From: a virus
DNA length: 24,399 bases
Virus record (IMG/VR): IMGVR_UViG_3300025879_000103
Location: 1 to 24,399 of that record
Reading direction: 5' to 3' (one strand)
A program made the translations under genes and the position numbers. The number at the start of each line of letters is the position of its first letter. Within the stretch, counting starts at the first letter, position 1. The notes below the pieces were generated by a model that was not told where the DNA came from, did no database searches, and saw only the letters and a program-made list of their open reading frames with translations. Shown here piece by piece: positions 5,250 to 12,876 of the stretch.

Positions 5250-6702
5250 AGAGCCTAAAACCGTACCTGCTACAGTTAAGGCAGCTGATTTTGACGTAGA
5301 GTTAGCACAAGAGATAGTATTCAAGCCAAACCCAGGGCCACAGTCATACTTCTTGAGCGCATCAGAACGTGAGGTTCTATATGGTGGCGCAGCTGGTGGT
5401 GGTAAATCCTACGCTATGTTAGCTGACCCTCTACATGGTTTGAACGATCCGAACTTTAGTGGCCTACTTGTACGTCACACAACAGAAGAACTAAGGGAAC
5501 TAATACAAAAGTCTCAGGAGCTATATCCCCGTGCTATTCCGGGTATTAAATGGTCAGAGCGTAAGTCTCAATGGACATCACCTCAAGGCGGTCGCCTCTG
5601 GATGTCATACTTGGATAAGGACACAGATGTTACACGTTATCAAGGTCAGGCTTTTAACTGGATTGGATTTGACGAACTTACTCAATGGTCTTCACCTTAC
5701 GCTTGGGATTATATGAGATCTCGCTTGAGGTCTGCACACTCTAATAAATTAGGCCTCTACATGAGGGCAACAACAAACCCCGGAGGAAGTGGACATGCTT
5801 GGGTTAAAAAGATGTTTATTGACCCTTCAAGATCGAACCAGTCTTTTTGGGCAACTCATCTTGAATCTGGTGAAACGATCACCTACCCTAAAGGTCATAG
5901 TAAAGAGGGCCAGCCTCTATTTAAGCGCCGCTTTATTCCAGCCTCTCTATTTGATAATCCGTACTTATCTGACTCTGGCGACTATGAAGCGATGCTTCTC
6001 TCTCTGCCGGAGCATCAGCGTAAGCAGTTACTTGAAGGTAACTGGGATATTAATGAAGGTGCCGCTTTTCCAGAGTTTGACAGAAAGATACACGTTGTGG
6101 AGCACTTCGAGATCCCTGACTCTTGGGCAAAGTTTAGGGCTTGCGATTACGGTTATGGTAGTTACACTGGTGTTCTCTGGTTTGCTGTAGCACCTGATGA
6201 ACAAGTAATTGTGTACCGTGAGATGTATGTCTCTAAAGTAACAGCTTCTGATCTAGCAGATCTTATATTGGAAGCAGAAGCTCATGATGGTACAATAAGA
6301 TACGGGGTGCTGGATAGTTCTTTATGGCACAACCGTGGCGACACTGGACCTAGCTTGGCAGAGCAGATGAACATGAAGGGTTGTCGTTGGCGTCCCTCTG
6401 ATCGGTCAAGAGGTTCACGTGTCGCAGGTAAGAACGAAATACACAGGCGTTTACAGGTAGATGAGTTTACAGATAAGCCTCGTCTTGTATTTATGAGTAA
6501 CTGTACAAATACCATTGCGCAGATACCAAGCATTCCACTGGACAAGAAGAATCCAGAAGATGTAGATACTCATGCAGAAGATCACTTGTATGACGCTTTA
6601 CGCTACGGTATTATGACACGTCCACGCAGTAGCATCTGGGACTATAATCCCGCAAAACAACGCTCTGGCTTTCAGGCGGCAGATCCCAGCTTCGGCTATT
6701 AA
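5122..6702 (+). CDS. terL: Terminase large subunit
   Basis: 526 residues from TTG 5122 (SD-like AGAGAA); a TTG at 5206 is the alternative. Packaging ATPase and headful/end-cutting nuclease. Walker A GGAAGGGKS at 88-96, Walker B IGFDEL at 181-186 with E185 as catalytic glutamate, coupling motif TTNP at 217-220. The RNase H-like nuclease follows: D342 in ACDYGY, D398 in VLDSS, and D487/D491 in HAEDHLYDAL. All core residues are present and length is normal for the family. The N-terminal 55 residues are basic, low-complexity and encoded in the overlap with the preceding gene, so the exact start is the least certain part. Followed by the portal 12 bases later. Confidence 0.95.
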   Translation: MSKNVRNQLQLNASSPSGSKKRSRRSKNLSKAESVATVSEKIEEPKTVPATVKAADFDVELAQEIVFKPNPGPQSYFLSASEREVLYGGAAGGGKSYAMLADPLHGLNDPNFSGLLVRHTTEELRELIQKSQELYPRAIPGIKWSERKSQWTSPQGGRLWMSYLDKDTDVTRYQGQAFNWIGFDELTQWSSPYAWDYMRSRLRSAHSNKLGLYMRATTNPGGSGHAWVKKMFIDPSRSNQSFWATHLESGETITYPKGHSKEGQPLFKRRFIPASLFDNPYLSDSGDYEAMLLSLPEHQRKQLLEGNWDINEGAAFPEFDRKIHVVEHFEIPDSWAKFRACDYGYGSYTGVLWFAVAPDEQVIVYREMYVSKVTASDLADLILEAEAHDGTIRYGVLDSSLWHNRGDTGPSLAEQMNMKGCRWRPSDRSRGSRVAGKNEIHRRLQVDEFTDKPRLVFMSNCTNTIAQIPSIPLDKKNPEDVDTHAEDHLYDALRYGIMTRPRSSIWDYNPAKQRSGFQAADPSFGY

Positions 6703-6714
6703 GGAAGATAGAAC

Positions 6715-8847
6715 ATGGCAGAGAATAATGAACTTTCGTTTGAGACGGATGATGTAACAGCAGCAGAAGATACTAAAGATAGTATCTTTGAAGAGGCATC
6801 TAGTGTAGTAGGCTTTGTTAAACAGCGCTATACACGTTCAGAAGACTCTCGATATGCAGATGAACAGCGTTGGCTTCGTGCATACCGCAACTATCGTGGT
6901 CTCTATAGTTCTGACGTACAGTTTACAGACACGGAAAAGTCTCGTGTATTTATTAAGGTCACTAAAACAAAAACCTTAGCTGCATACGGATCTATTACAG
7001 ATGTATTGTTTGGTAACAACAAATTCCCTATGTCGGTTGATCCCTCTATACTACCAGATGGCGTAGCTGAATCTGTACACATAAACATGGACCCTAACGC
7101 AGCTGCTGCTGGTGAAGCATTAAACTCTGTTACTCAAAGCCCTGCTCCTAAGCCTTACTTAATTGGTCCTGATACTAAACTTCAGCCTGGCGATACTCTT
7201 GCAGACTTAGCTCGTAGGTTAGGTCCGTTACAGGAAAAACTAGCTAATGTAAGTGAGAAGATAGTTGAGGGTGACGGTACTACTCCTACCACAGTAACAT
7301 TTCATCCTGCTATGATTGCAGCTAAGAAAATGGAAAAGAAGATCCACGATCAGTTAGAAGAATCGGGTGCTTCTATTCACTTACGTTCTATGGCATTTGA
7401 GATGGCTTTACTTGGCACAGGTGTCATGAAAGGTCCATTTGCTGTAGATAAAGAATACCCTAACTGGAACGAAGACGGTGATTATGAGCCTATTGTTAAG
7501 ACTGTTCCAGAAACACAACATGTTTCCTGCTGGAACTTCTACCCAGATCCAGAAGCAGCTTCTATGGATGAAGCAGAATACATAATTGAACGACATAAAA
7601 TGTCACGCACTCAATTACGTGCGCTTAAGAGCCGTCCTTACTTTATGAAGGATGCTCTAGATATGGCTATCGCCAAAGGCCCAGATTACATTCAGAAACA
7701 CTGGGAAATGGCTATGGAAGATGACGATACGCAGCCCGACTCAGAGCGTTGGGAAGTATTGGAGTTCTGGGGTTTTGTAGATACAGGCATTCTAGAAGAG
7801 CATGGTGTTAATATACCACGGGAGTATAAAGACCTTGATGAACTGAACTGTAATATCTGGGTTTGTAACGGTGAGGTTCTGCGCTTTGTATTGAATCCGT
7901 TTAAGCCTGCACGTATTCCTTACTATGCTGTACCTTATGAGCACAACCCTTACTCCTTCTTTGGCGTAGGCATTGCTGAGAACATGGACGATACACAGAC
8001 GTTGATGAATGGCTTTATGCGTATGGCTATTGACAACGCTGCACTATCTGGTAATCTTATCATTGAAGTAGATGAGACTAACCTTGTACCAGGTCAAGAT
8101 ATGTCAGTGTATCCGGGCAAGGTGTTCCGGCGTCAGGGGGGTGCTCCAGGGCAAGGAATCTTCGGCACTAAGTTCCCCAACGTAGCACAAGAGAACATGC
8201 AACTCTTTGATAAGGCACGGGTACTAGCAGATGAAAGTACTGGATTCCCTAGTTTCGCTCATGGACAAACCGGAGTATCTGGCGTTGGGCGTACAGCTTC
8301 TGGTATTTCTATGCTTATGTCTGCTGCTAACGGTTCTATTCGGGCGGTAGTAAAGAACGTAGACGATTACCTTATTCGCCCCATGGGTAAGGCCTTCTTT
8401 GCCTTCAACATGCAGTTTGACTTTGACCCATCTATCCGTGGAGATCTAGAGGTCCGTGCATCTGGTACAGAGAGCCTTATGGCTAACGAGGTACGCTCAC
8501 AGCGTTTGATGCAGTTCTTGCAGGTTGCACAGAACCCAGTCCTAGCTCCCTTTGCTAAGATGGACTACATAATTCGTGAGATTGCTAAGTCTATGGATCT
8601 TGACCCAGACAAAGTGACTAACTCTATGCAGGATGCTGCTATACAGTCTGAGATCTTAAAAGGCTTTCAGGCTCCACCTCCTGCCCCTACAGGCCCAGAA
8701 GGCGTTCCCATGCCCCAAGGTAGCCCAGCGCCAGAAGGACAGGCTCCACAGGGCGTACAGGACACCACAGGAAGTGGCGGTGGGCAGATGGGCGTAGGAA
8801 CAGCACCAACACCGGGTGAGCAAGGGTTTAGCGGTAATGTCGCTTAA
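6715..8847 (+). CDS. Portal protein (P22-like)
   Basis: 710 residues; SD AAGGAAGA before ATG 6715. Forms the ring at one capsid vertex through which DNA is packaged and ejected. Conserved podovirus portal blocks: an N-terminal helical part (RYADEQRWLRAYRNYRGLY, about 45-63), a central KMSRTQLRALKS block (about 298-309), PYYAVPYEHNPYSFFGVGIA at about 403-422 with the following helix NMDDTQTLMNGFMRMAID, and GVGRTASGISMLMSAANGS at about 520-540, a typical portal helix. The last about 60 residues are Pro/Gly/Gln-rich and probably disordered. Length and order (terL-portal) fit a P22/podovirus portal. The end overlaps the next gene by 11 bases. Confidence 0.92.
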   Translation: MAENNELSFETDDVTAAEDTKDSIFEEASSVVGFVKQRYTRSEDSRYADEQRWLRAYRNYRGLYSSDVQFTDTEKSRVFIKVTKTKTLAAYGSITDVLFGNNKFPMSVDPSILPDGVAESVHINMDPNAAAAGEALNSVTQSPAPKPYLIGPDTKLQPGDTLADLARRLGPLQEKLANVSEKIVEGDGTTPTTVTFHPAMIAAKKMEKKIHDQLEESGASIHLRSMAFEMALLGTGVMKGPFAVDKEYPNWNEDGDYEPIVKTVPETQHVSCWNFYPDPEAASMDEAEYIIERHKMSRTQLRALKSRPYFMKDALDMAIAKGPDYIQKHWEMAMEDDDTQPDSERWEVLEFWGFVDTGILEEHGVNIPREYKDLDELNCNIWVCNGEVLRFVLNPFKPARIPYYAVPYEHNPYSFFGVGIAENMDDTQTLMNGFMRMAIDNAALSGNLIIEVDETNLVPGQDMSVYPGKVFRRQGGAPGQGIFGTKFPNVAQENMQLFDKARVLADESTGFPSFAHGQTGVSGVGRTASGISMLMSAANGSIRAVVKNVDDYLIRPMGKAFFAFNMQFDFDPSIRGDLEVRASGTESLMANEVRSQRLMQFLQVAQNPVLAPFAKMDYIIREIAKSMDLDPDKVTNSMQDAAIQSEILKGFQAPPPAPTGPEGVPMPQGSPAPEGQAPQGVQDTTGSGGGQMGVGTAPTPGEQGFSGNVA

Positions 8848-9025
8848 GAAGCTAGTTAACGATAAACAGATATGGGATGCGTTCATTGAGGAGCTTGATG
8901 GGTGCATCTCTTCCACACATAGAAGTATGGAAAACATCTCTGATACTGCAGAGCTATACCGACATCAGGGTGCTATCAAAGCGCTGAGACAACTAAAGTA
9001 CTTGAGGGATAAAGTTAATGGCTGA
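8837..9025 (+). CDS. Small conserved protein after the portal
   Basis: 62 residues from ATG 8837 (AAGGG at 8822-8826). An earlier in-frame GTG at 8816 has no SD, so 8837 is preferred. All-helical and charged (KQIWDAFIEELDGCISSTHR; YRHQGAIKALRQLKYLRDKV). Short proteins with a terminal 'ALRxLKxLRDxVN' helix recur just downstream of portal genes in marine podoviruses I recall; their function is not established. Overlaps the portal end by 11 bases and the next gene's start by 8 bases, suggesting coupled translation and a virion-assembly role. Confidence 0.75.
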   Translation: MSLKKLVNDKQIWDAFIEELDGCISSTHRSMENISDTAELYRHQGAIKALRQLKYLRDKVNG

Positions 9026-11642
9026 CTTAGACAACCAGACAGAGGAAGCTTTAGGTTGGGCTGCAGAGGGCAAGAAGCTTGCAGTCGATATACCAGAGGT
9101 GTCCTTTAAAGATGCTGGTACTTTTGTCGCTAGTATGACACCTATTATTGGTGACGCTATGGCTGCTAAAGATGTCTATGATGAACTACAGAAAGATGAG
9201 CCTAACTACTATTTAGCGGGTGCGCTGGGCGGAGCTGCTCTTGTAGGACTTGTACCAGGTTTAGGTGACGCTGCTGCTAAAGCTATTAAGAAGGGTGCTA
9301 AAGAAGTATTTGATGTAGCTAAGCGTGTAGAGGTAGATCCTAATGCTATGGGTTCTGGTTTAGGCAACTTGAGGCTAAAACCTAAACAAGACGATGTAGC
9401 AGAAGCTGCTGCCATCTTAGATAGTGATGAGGCTCTTTCAGCTTGGCAACAGGCTAATAAGATACCTGAAAATAAACGCCAAGCAAATACAGAAGCTGCT
9501 AAAGCTGCTGCAGAAGACCTATACCAAGGTAGTATCACATCCAAAGAAGCACGTAATATAATCAAAGAAGACTTACCTGTTACTTCAATATATACTGAAG
9601 AGACTATGCCTTCAATGCCTACTGTTGCACAGGTCGCAGGCTCTTTAGGTAAGAAGGTACAAAAGACTGGTGTTGTGGGTGTAAAGGGTTTTGACATACC
9701 TGCAGGCACTCGTGTAGGCTCTAGGTTAGACATCCCTGCGTACAACAACTACGACACTTGGGTAGTATCTATTCATGACGGTAAGAACGACACTAAAGGT
9801 TCTGTTCTAGGTTACGGTCAGGCTGTTCGTCTTAAGAACATTAAGTTTGGGTCTGAGTCACAGGATGCACTAGATATTGCTAGAGGGAAAGCACGATTAA
9901 GGGGTGCAAAAGCAGGTACGGATACTCCAGAGAAGCCTATGGGTAAGGCTACTATTGCTCGTGTGTATGGTGACTACGTTCCAGAAGACCCTTACGTCTT
10001 ACAAGAACAAGCACGTAAGCTTTTATCTGACTCTGAGTGGACACAAGTAGGTATGAACCCTTACAGGCAGAGTAATTTCTATGATAAGAATACAGGTCTT
10101 CCCGTATTTGAGGCTGATGAGGTTATTCAGGTAGGGCCATTAGTATTGGCTAAGGGTGTAAAGAAACCCACTAAAACACAACTAAAAGAGCTTGCTGTTA
10201 GAACTAAAGATGGCAAACTTAGATTATTCAACGAGGGCGGAGCAGTAATGGATGAACAAATGGAAATGGCCTTCGGTGATGAAGGTGAACGTGTAGACCC
10301 TGTGTCAGGAAATGAAGTACCTACAGGCTCACTACCGGAAGAAGTACGTGATGACATCCCTGCTCAACTGAGTGAAGGTGAGTATGTTGTACCTGCTGAT
10401 GTAGTACGCTTCTTTGGCGTTAAGTTCTTTGAGGACATCCGTAATGAAGCCAAGCGAGGCTTTGCTGATATGGAAGCTAATGGACGCATCGGTGGTGAGC
10501 CTATCGGTGAGACTGGCATGGAGATGGGTGGTGATGAATTACCTTTTGACGTGTCTGAGTTACAGATGGTTGATGACTCTTCAGAAGAGCAACCTATGAT
10601 GAACCAAGGTGGTTTTATCTCTGGTTATGCTGAAGGCGGTGAATCCGCTCTACCGTACCACGTTGCCACAGGATCTGATAGCAGCGGCTTTGAGATTCGT
10701 ACCTTTATTGGAGCAGATGGAACAAAGTATTATATTCAGTTTATGAATGGTAAACCTTTAACACCTATTCCTGATGGCGCTACTCAAGAAGCTACTGCGG
10801 CTGAACAGGTATCTACTCAAGTAGAAACAGCAGCAGCAACAGGTACTGCTACATCTAATAACTCTAATGACAATGATAGTACACCACCACCTCCTCCAGC
10901 AGAAGCTTTTGACTGGTCTGACCCTACTGTTGCTACACCTGAAAAGTTTCTATCAACTTACGAAGACATTAAGGGTATGGGTACAGGCCTATCCTATGGT
11001 GCAGGTCTTATGTTAGGTCCGTTAGCAGGACTTGGTGTAAAAGGTCTAATGAAACTACAAGAAAACTCTATGCTTAAAGGCCTTGATAGTCAGATTGAAT
11101 CTCTTACAAATACTGGCAATACTTCTCAAGTTAAAAAGCTAGAAGAAATTCGCAACATTATGCAAGGTAAGAACGCAGACGGCTCTGATAAACTTAGAGA
11201 AGCGCCTACTGGTATTGAATTACTTACAAGTGGTGAGACATACAGAGGTAATAGTATTACAGAGTCCCTTGCCAATATCCTAACAAAAGGAGATGGTAAA
11301 TCTTACAGAAACGGTGTTCTTGTAGATGATGCAACAGGCGCTGTTCTTGAGCCTGGCTTTGCAAACAGCAAGAGTAATGACCCTGTTAGCACTCCTACAT
11401 CTCAACCTTCACAAAATAATGGGGGTGGGAATAATGACAATGACACCCATACTTCTGCGATGAGAGCTGCTAAGGCTGCCGCTGAAGCAAAAACAGCTGC
11501 TGCTAAAGAGACCACAAGTGGTATAACAACAGGTACAAGTACTTCTACTGCATCAGATGATACAACAGCAGGTGGTGCTTCTTTAGACACTGCCTATGGT
11601 ATATCAGGACTAAATAAAGGCGGCTTGATGAAGAAGAAGTAA
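9018..11642 (+). CDS. Large mosaic probable internal virion protein
   Basis: 874 residues, several modules. Residues 41-103 (TPIIGDAMAAKDVYDELQKD, hydrophobic GALGGAALVGLVPGLGDA, then a basic helix) resemble the 'pretoxin'-type transmembrane motif found in phage internal proteins and polymorphic toxins. About 218-384 (ending GMNPYRQSNFYDKNTGLPVF and ADEVIQVGPLVLAKG) resembles a domain of phage polyvalent proteins. Residues 446-485 (DIPAQLSEGEYVVPADVVRF then FGVKFFEDIRNEAKRGF) are a segment widespread in marine phage virion proteins. A second Gly-rich hydrophobic segment is at about 653-678. Low-complexity linkers join these parts. Short N-x-GG motifs occur at 405, 529 and the C-terminus (NKGGLMKKK). 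Between portal and scaffold, a capsid-internal or ejected protein is likely; enzymatic activity is not shown. Confidence 0.8.
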   Translation: MADLDNQTEEALGWAAEGKKLAVDIPEVSFKDAGTFVASMTPIIGDAMAAKDVYDELQKDEPNYYLAGALGGAALVGLVPGLGDAAAKAIKKGAKEVFDVAKRVEVDPNAMGSGLGNLRLKPKQDDVAEAAAILDSDEALSAWQQANKIPENKRQANTEAAKAAAEDLYQGSITSKEARNIIKEDLPVTSIYTEETMPSMPTVAQVAGSLGKKVQKTGVVGVKGFDIPAGTRVGSRLDIPAYNNYDTWVVSIHDGKNDTKGSVLGYGQAVRLKNIKFGSESQDALDIARGKARLRGAKAGTDTPEKPMGKATIARVYGDYVPEDPYVLQEQARKLLSDSEWTQVGMNPYRQSNFYDKNTGLPVFEADEVIQVGPLVLAKGVKKPTKTQLKELAVRTKDGKLRLFNEGGAVMDEQMEMAFGDEGERVDPVSGNEVPTGSLPEEVRDDIPAQLSEGEYVVPADVVRFFGVKFFEDIRNEAKRGFADMEANGRIGGEPIGETGMEMGGDELPFDVSELQMVDDSSEEQPMMNQGGFISGYAEGGESALPYHVATGSDSSGFEIRTFIGADGTKYYIQFMNGKPLTPIPDGATQEATAAEQVSTQVETAAATGTATSNNSNDNDSTPPPPPAEAFDWSDPTVATPEKFLSTYEDIKGMGTGLSYGAGLMLGPLAGLGVKGLMKLQENSMLKGLDSQIESLTNTGNTSQVKKLEEIRNIMQGKNADGSDKLREAPTGIELLTSGETYRGNSITESLANILTKGDGKSYRNGVLVDDATGAVLEPGFANSKSNDPVSTPTSQPSQNNGGGNNDNDTHTSAMRAAKAAAEAKTAAAKETTSGITTGTSTSTASDDTTAGGASLDTAYGISGLNKGGLMKKK

Positions 11643-11710
11643 CTACTAAGACTACCAAATAACTATAAGGCTACCCAGCAATAGTGCTGGCCCCAACATA
11701 AGGAAAGAAA
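11643..11710 (+). promoter_or_regulatory. Scaffold leader: ACTATAAGG box, hairpin and SD
   Basis: A 68-base gap. ATAACTATAAGG ends at 11670. A perfect six-pair hairpin follows (CCAGCA 11675-11680, loop ATAG, TGCTGG 11685-11690), then AACATAAGGAAAG as Shine-Dalgarno before ATG 11711. The layout and much of the sequence match the leader at 2068-2110. The ACTATAAGG box lies 41 bases from the start codon, too far to act as SD. It resembles the ACTATAGG core of T7-type phage promoters, but no phage RNA polymerase is visible in the window, so promoter identity is a hypothesis. Confidence 0.5.
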
Positions 11711-12640
11711 ATGTCAGAAGCCATCCAGACGGACTCAGCGTCCCATAATCGTAACATATCTCGTGTACAACGTGATGAAGAGGAACTAAAAGCTCTGTTT
11801 AAACAAGCAGGGATTCAGACAGATGAAACAGAAGAAGAAGAAACTGTTGAAGCGGAATCCCGTAGCGAAGAGCCTGTCGAGCGCACAGTTCAGGCAGAGA
11901 GTGTTACCAAACAAGAAGAAGAATCACAAGCTGAAGCACAAGATGAAGATCTGAGTGCAGAAGAGAAGAACTTTAAGAAGCGTTACGGTGATCTACGGCG
12001 ACACACTCAAGAGAAAGAGAAAGAGTTTCAAGCACAGCTTGATAAGCTTAAGTCACAACTAGATGCAGCTACAAAGAATGAACTTGTACTACCTAAGTCA
12101 GAAGACGAAGTAGAAGCATGGGCTAAGAAGTACCCAGACGTTGCAGGTATCGTAGAGGCTATTGCTGATAGAAAAGCTAATGAACGTTCTGCTGATTTAG
12201 ATGGGCGTCTTAAAGAGATTGAATCTTTACGTGCTACAGCTAAGCGTGAGAAGGCAGAAGCAGAGCTGTTGTCCTTACACCCTGACTTTCAAGATATTCG
12301 TGCTGATGATGCGTTTCATACATGGGCAGAAAAGCAGCCTAAGGTTGTACAGGATGCACTATACGAGAACAGTGAAGACGCTAAGTCTGTAGCACGTGTT
12401 ATTGATCTCTACAAGTCAGATAAAGGTATCAAGACTAAGAGTAGCTCTAGCTCAGACAAAGCAGCTGCATCCTCAGTTAAATCTAAAGGTCGTACTGCAT
12501 TGGATGCAGATGACTCCTCAAGGTATCTCAGTGAATCACAAGTAGCTAAGATGAGCCTTAAAGAATACGAGAAGCGCAATGATGAGATCTTTGAAGCTCA
12601 GCGCTCTGGTAAATTTATTTATGATATGTCTAAGAAATAA
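11711..12640 (+). CDS. Capsid scaffolding protein
   Basis: 309 residues, highly charged, no aromatic-rich core. The N-terminal about 85 residues are Glu-rich and probably disordered. A coiled coil follows (KEKEFQAQLDKLKSQLDAAT, about 100-119), then a helical middle (DEVEAWAKKYPDVAGIVEAI; LLSLHPDFQDIRADDAFHTW), a Ser/Lys linker and a C-terminal helix (SLKEYEKRNDEIFEAQRSGK). Acidic, helical, ending in a basic C-terminal segment and placed just before the capsid gene: this is the classic scaffold pattern. No protease motif is seen. Preceded by its own leader and SD (AAGGAAAG). Confidence 0.85.
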   Translation: MSEAIQTDSASHNRNISRVQRDEEELKALFKQAGIQTDETEEEETVEAESRSEEPVERTVQAESVTKQEEESQAEAQDEDLSAEEKNFKKRYGDLRRHTQEKEKEFQAQLDKLKSQLDAATKNELVLPKSEDEVEAWAKKYPDVAGIVEAIADRKANERSADLDGRLKEIESLRATAKREKAEAELLSLHPDFQDIRADDAFHTWAEKQPKVVQDALYENSEDAKSVARVIDLYKSDKGIKTKSSSSSDKAAASSVKSKGRTALDADDSSRYLSESQVAKMSLKEYEKRNDEIFEAQRSGKFIYDMSKK

Positions 12641-12641
12641 C

Positions 12642-12675
12642 TTGACACTTATTCAATCATAGATAAAACTATAGG
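12642..12675 (+). promoter_or_regulatory. Candidate promoter for the major capsid gene
   Basis: Directly after the scaffold stop there is a perfect sigma70 -35 hexamer TTGACA (12642-12647). A -10 is less clear: TAAAAC at 12664-12669 (16-base spacer) matches four of six positions. It overlaps AAAACTATAGG (12665-12675), which matches the ACTAT boxes of the other leaders and the core of T7-type promoters. Either reading would start transcription just before or at the hairpin at 12675. Inferred from sequence only. Confidence 0.5.
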
Positions 12676-12715
12676 CATGTACAGTGTCAGGCATAAACTG
12701 CCTGTACATGCTTTT
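12675..12715 (+). terminator. Long hairpin with short T-run between scaffold and capsid genes
   Basis: GCATGTACAG (12675-12684) pairs perfectly with CTGTACATGC (12702-12711). Inside, a further short stem forms (GCA/TGC next to a six-base bulge; an alternative register gives AGGCA/TGCCT). TTTT follows at 12712-12715. This can be a rho-independent terminator for the scaffold transcript, though with few Ts. If transcription starts just upstream it would instead be a 5' stabilising hairpin on the capsid mRNA. Confidence 0.6.
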
Positions 12716-12876
12716 CACTAAGCACTAAAGCCACATCAAAGAACTACCTCAGATTATAGGCCCAGCGCTCAACGGACGGCCATCCTTAGAGCATAGCTGA
12801 CTACCCTACTAAGACGAGCCTCTTTAGTGGATATGTAGTGTATATCTCTCACGCCATATCTATAAGGAGAATTATT
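12716..12876 (+). promoter_or_regulatory. Long untranslated leader of the capsid gene
   Basis: 161 bases with no ORF of note, the longest untranslated stretch in the window. It contains an imperfect stem around CTAAGA-CGAGCC-TCTTTAG (one bulged T) in about 12807-12825 and ends with TATAAGGAGA, whose AAGGAG (12864-12869) is a strong SD seven bases before ATG 12877. No tRNA T-loop or riboswitch pattern is recognised. Probably a 5' UTR for high capsid expression. Confidence 0.5.

Noticed and set aside
5789-6190. 133-aa + strand frame inside terL
   Set aside because: Leu-rich out-of-frame translation of terL, which has all catalytic motifs in the other frame.
8816-8836. GTG 8816 as start of the small gene after the portal
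   Set aside because: No SD upstream; ATG 8837 has AAGGG nearby and begins the conserved helical sequence.
9209-9748. 179-aa open frame on the minus strand
   Set aside because: Shadow of the 874-aa gene; Ala/Ser/Pro-rich low-complexity translation typical of antisense frames.
12750-12830. tRNA-like folding potential in the capsid leader
   Set aside because: No T-loop consensus (GTTCRA), no proper acceptor stem and no plausible anticodon arm.
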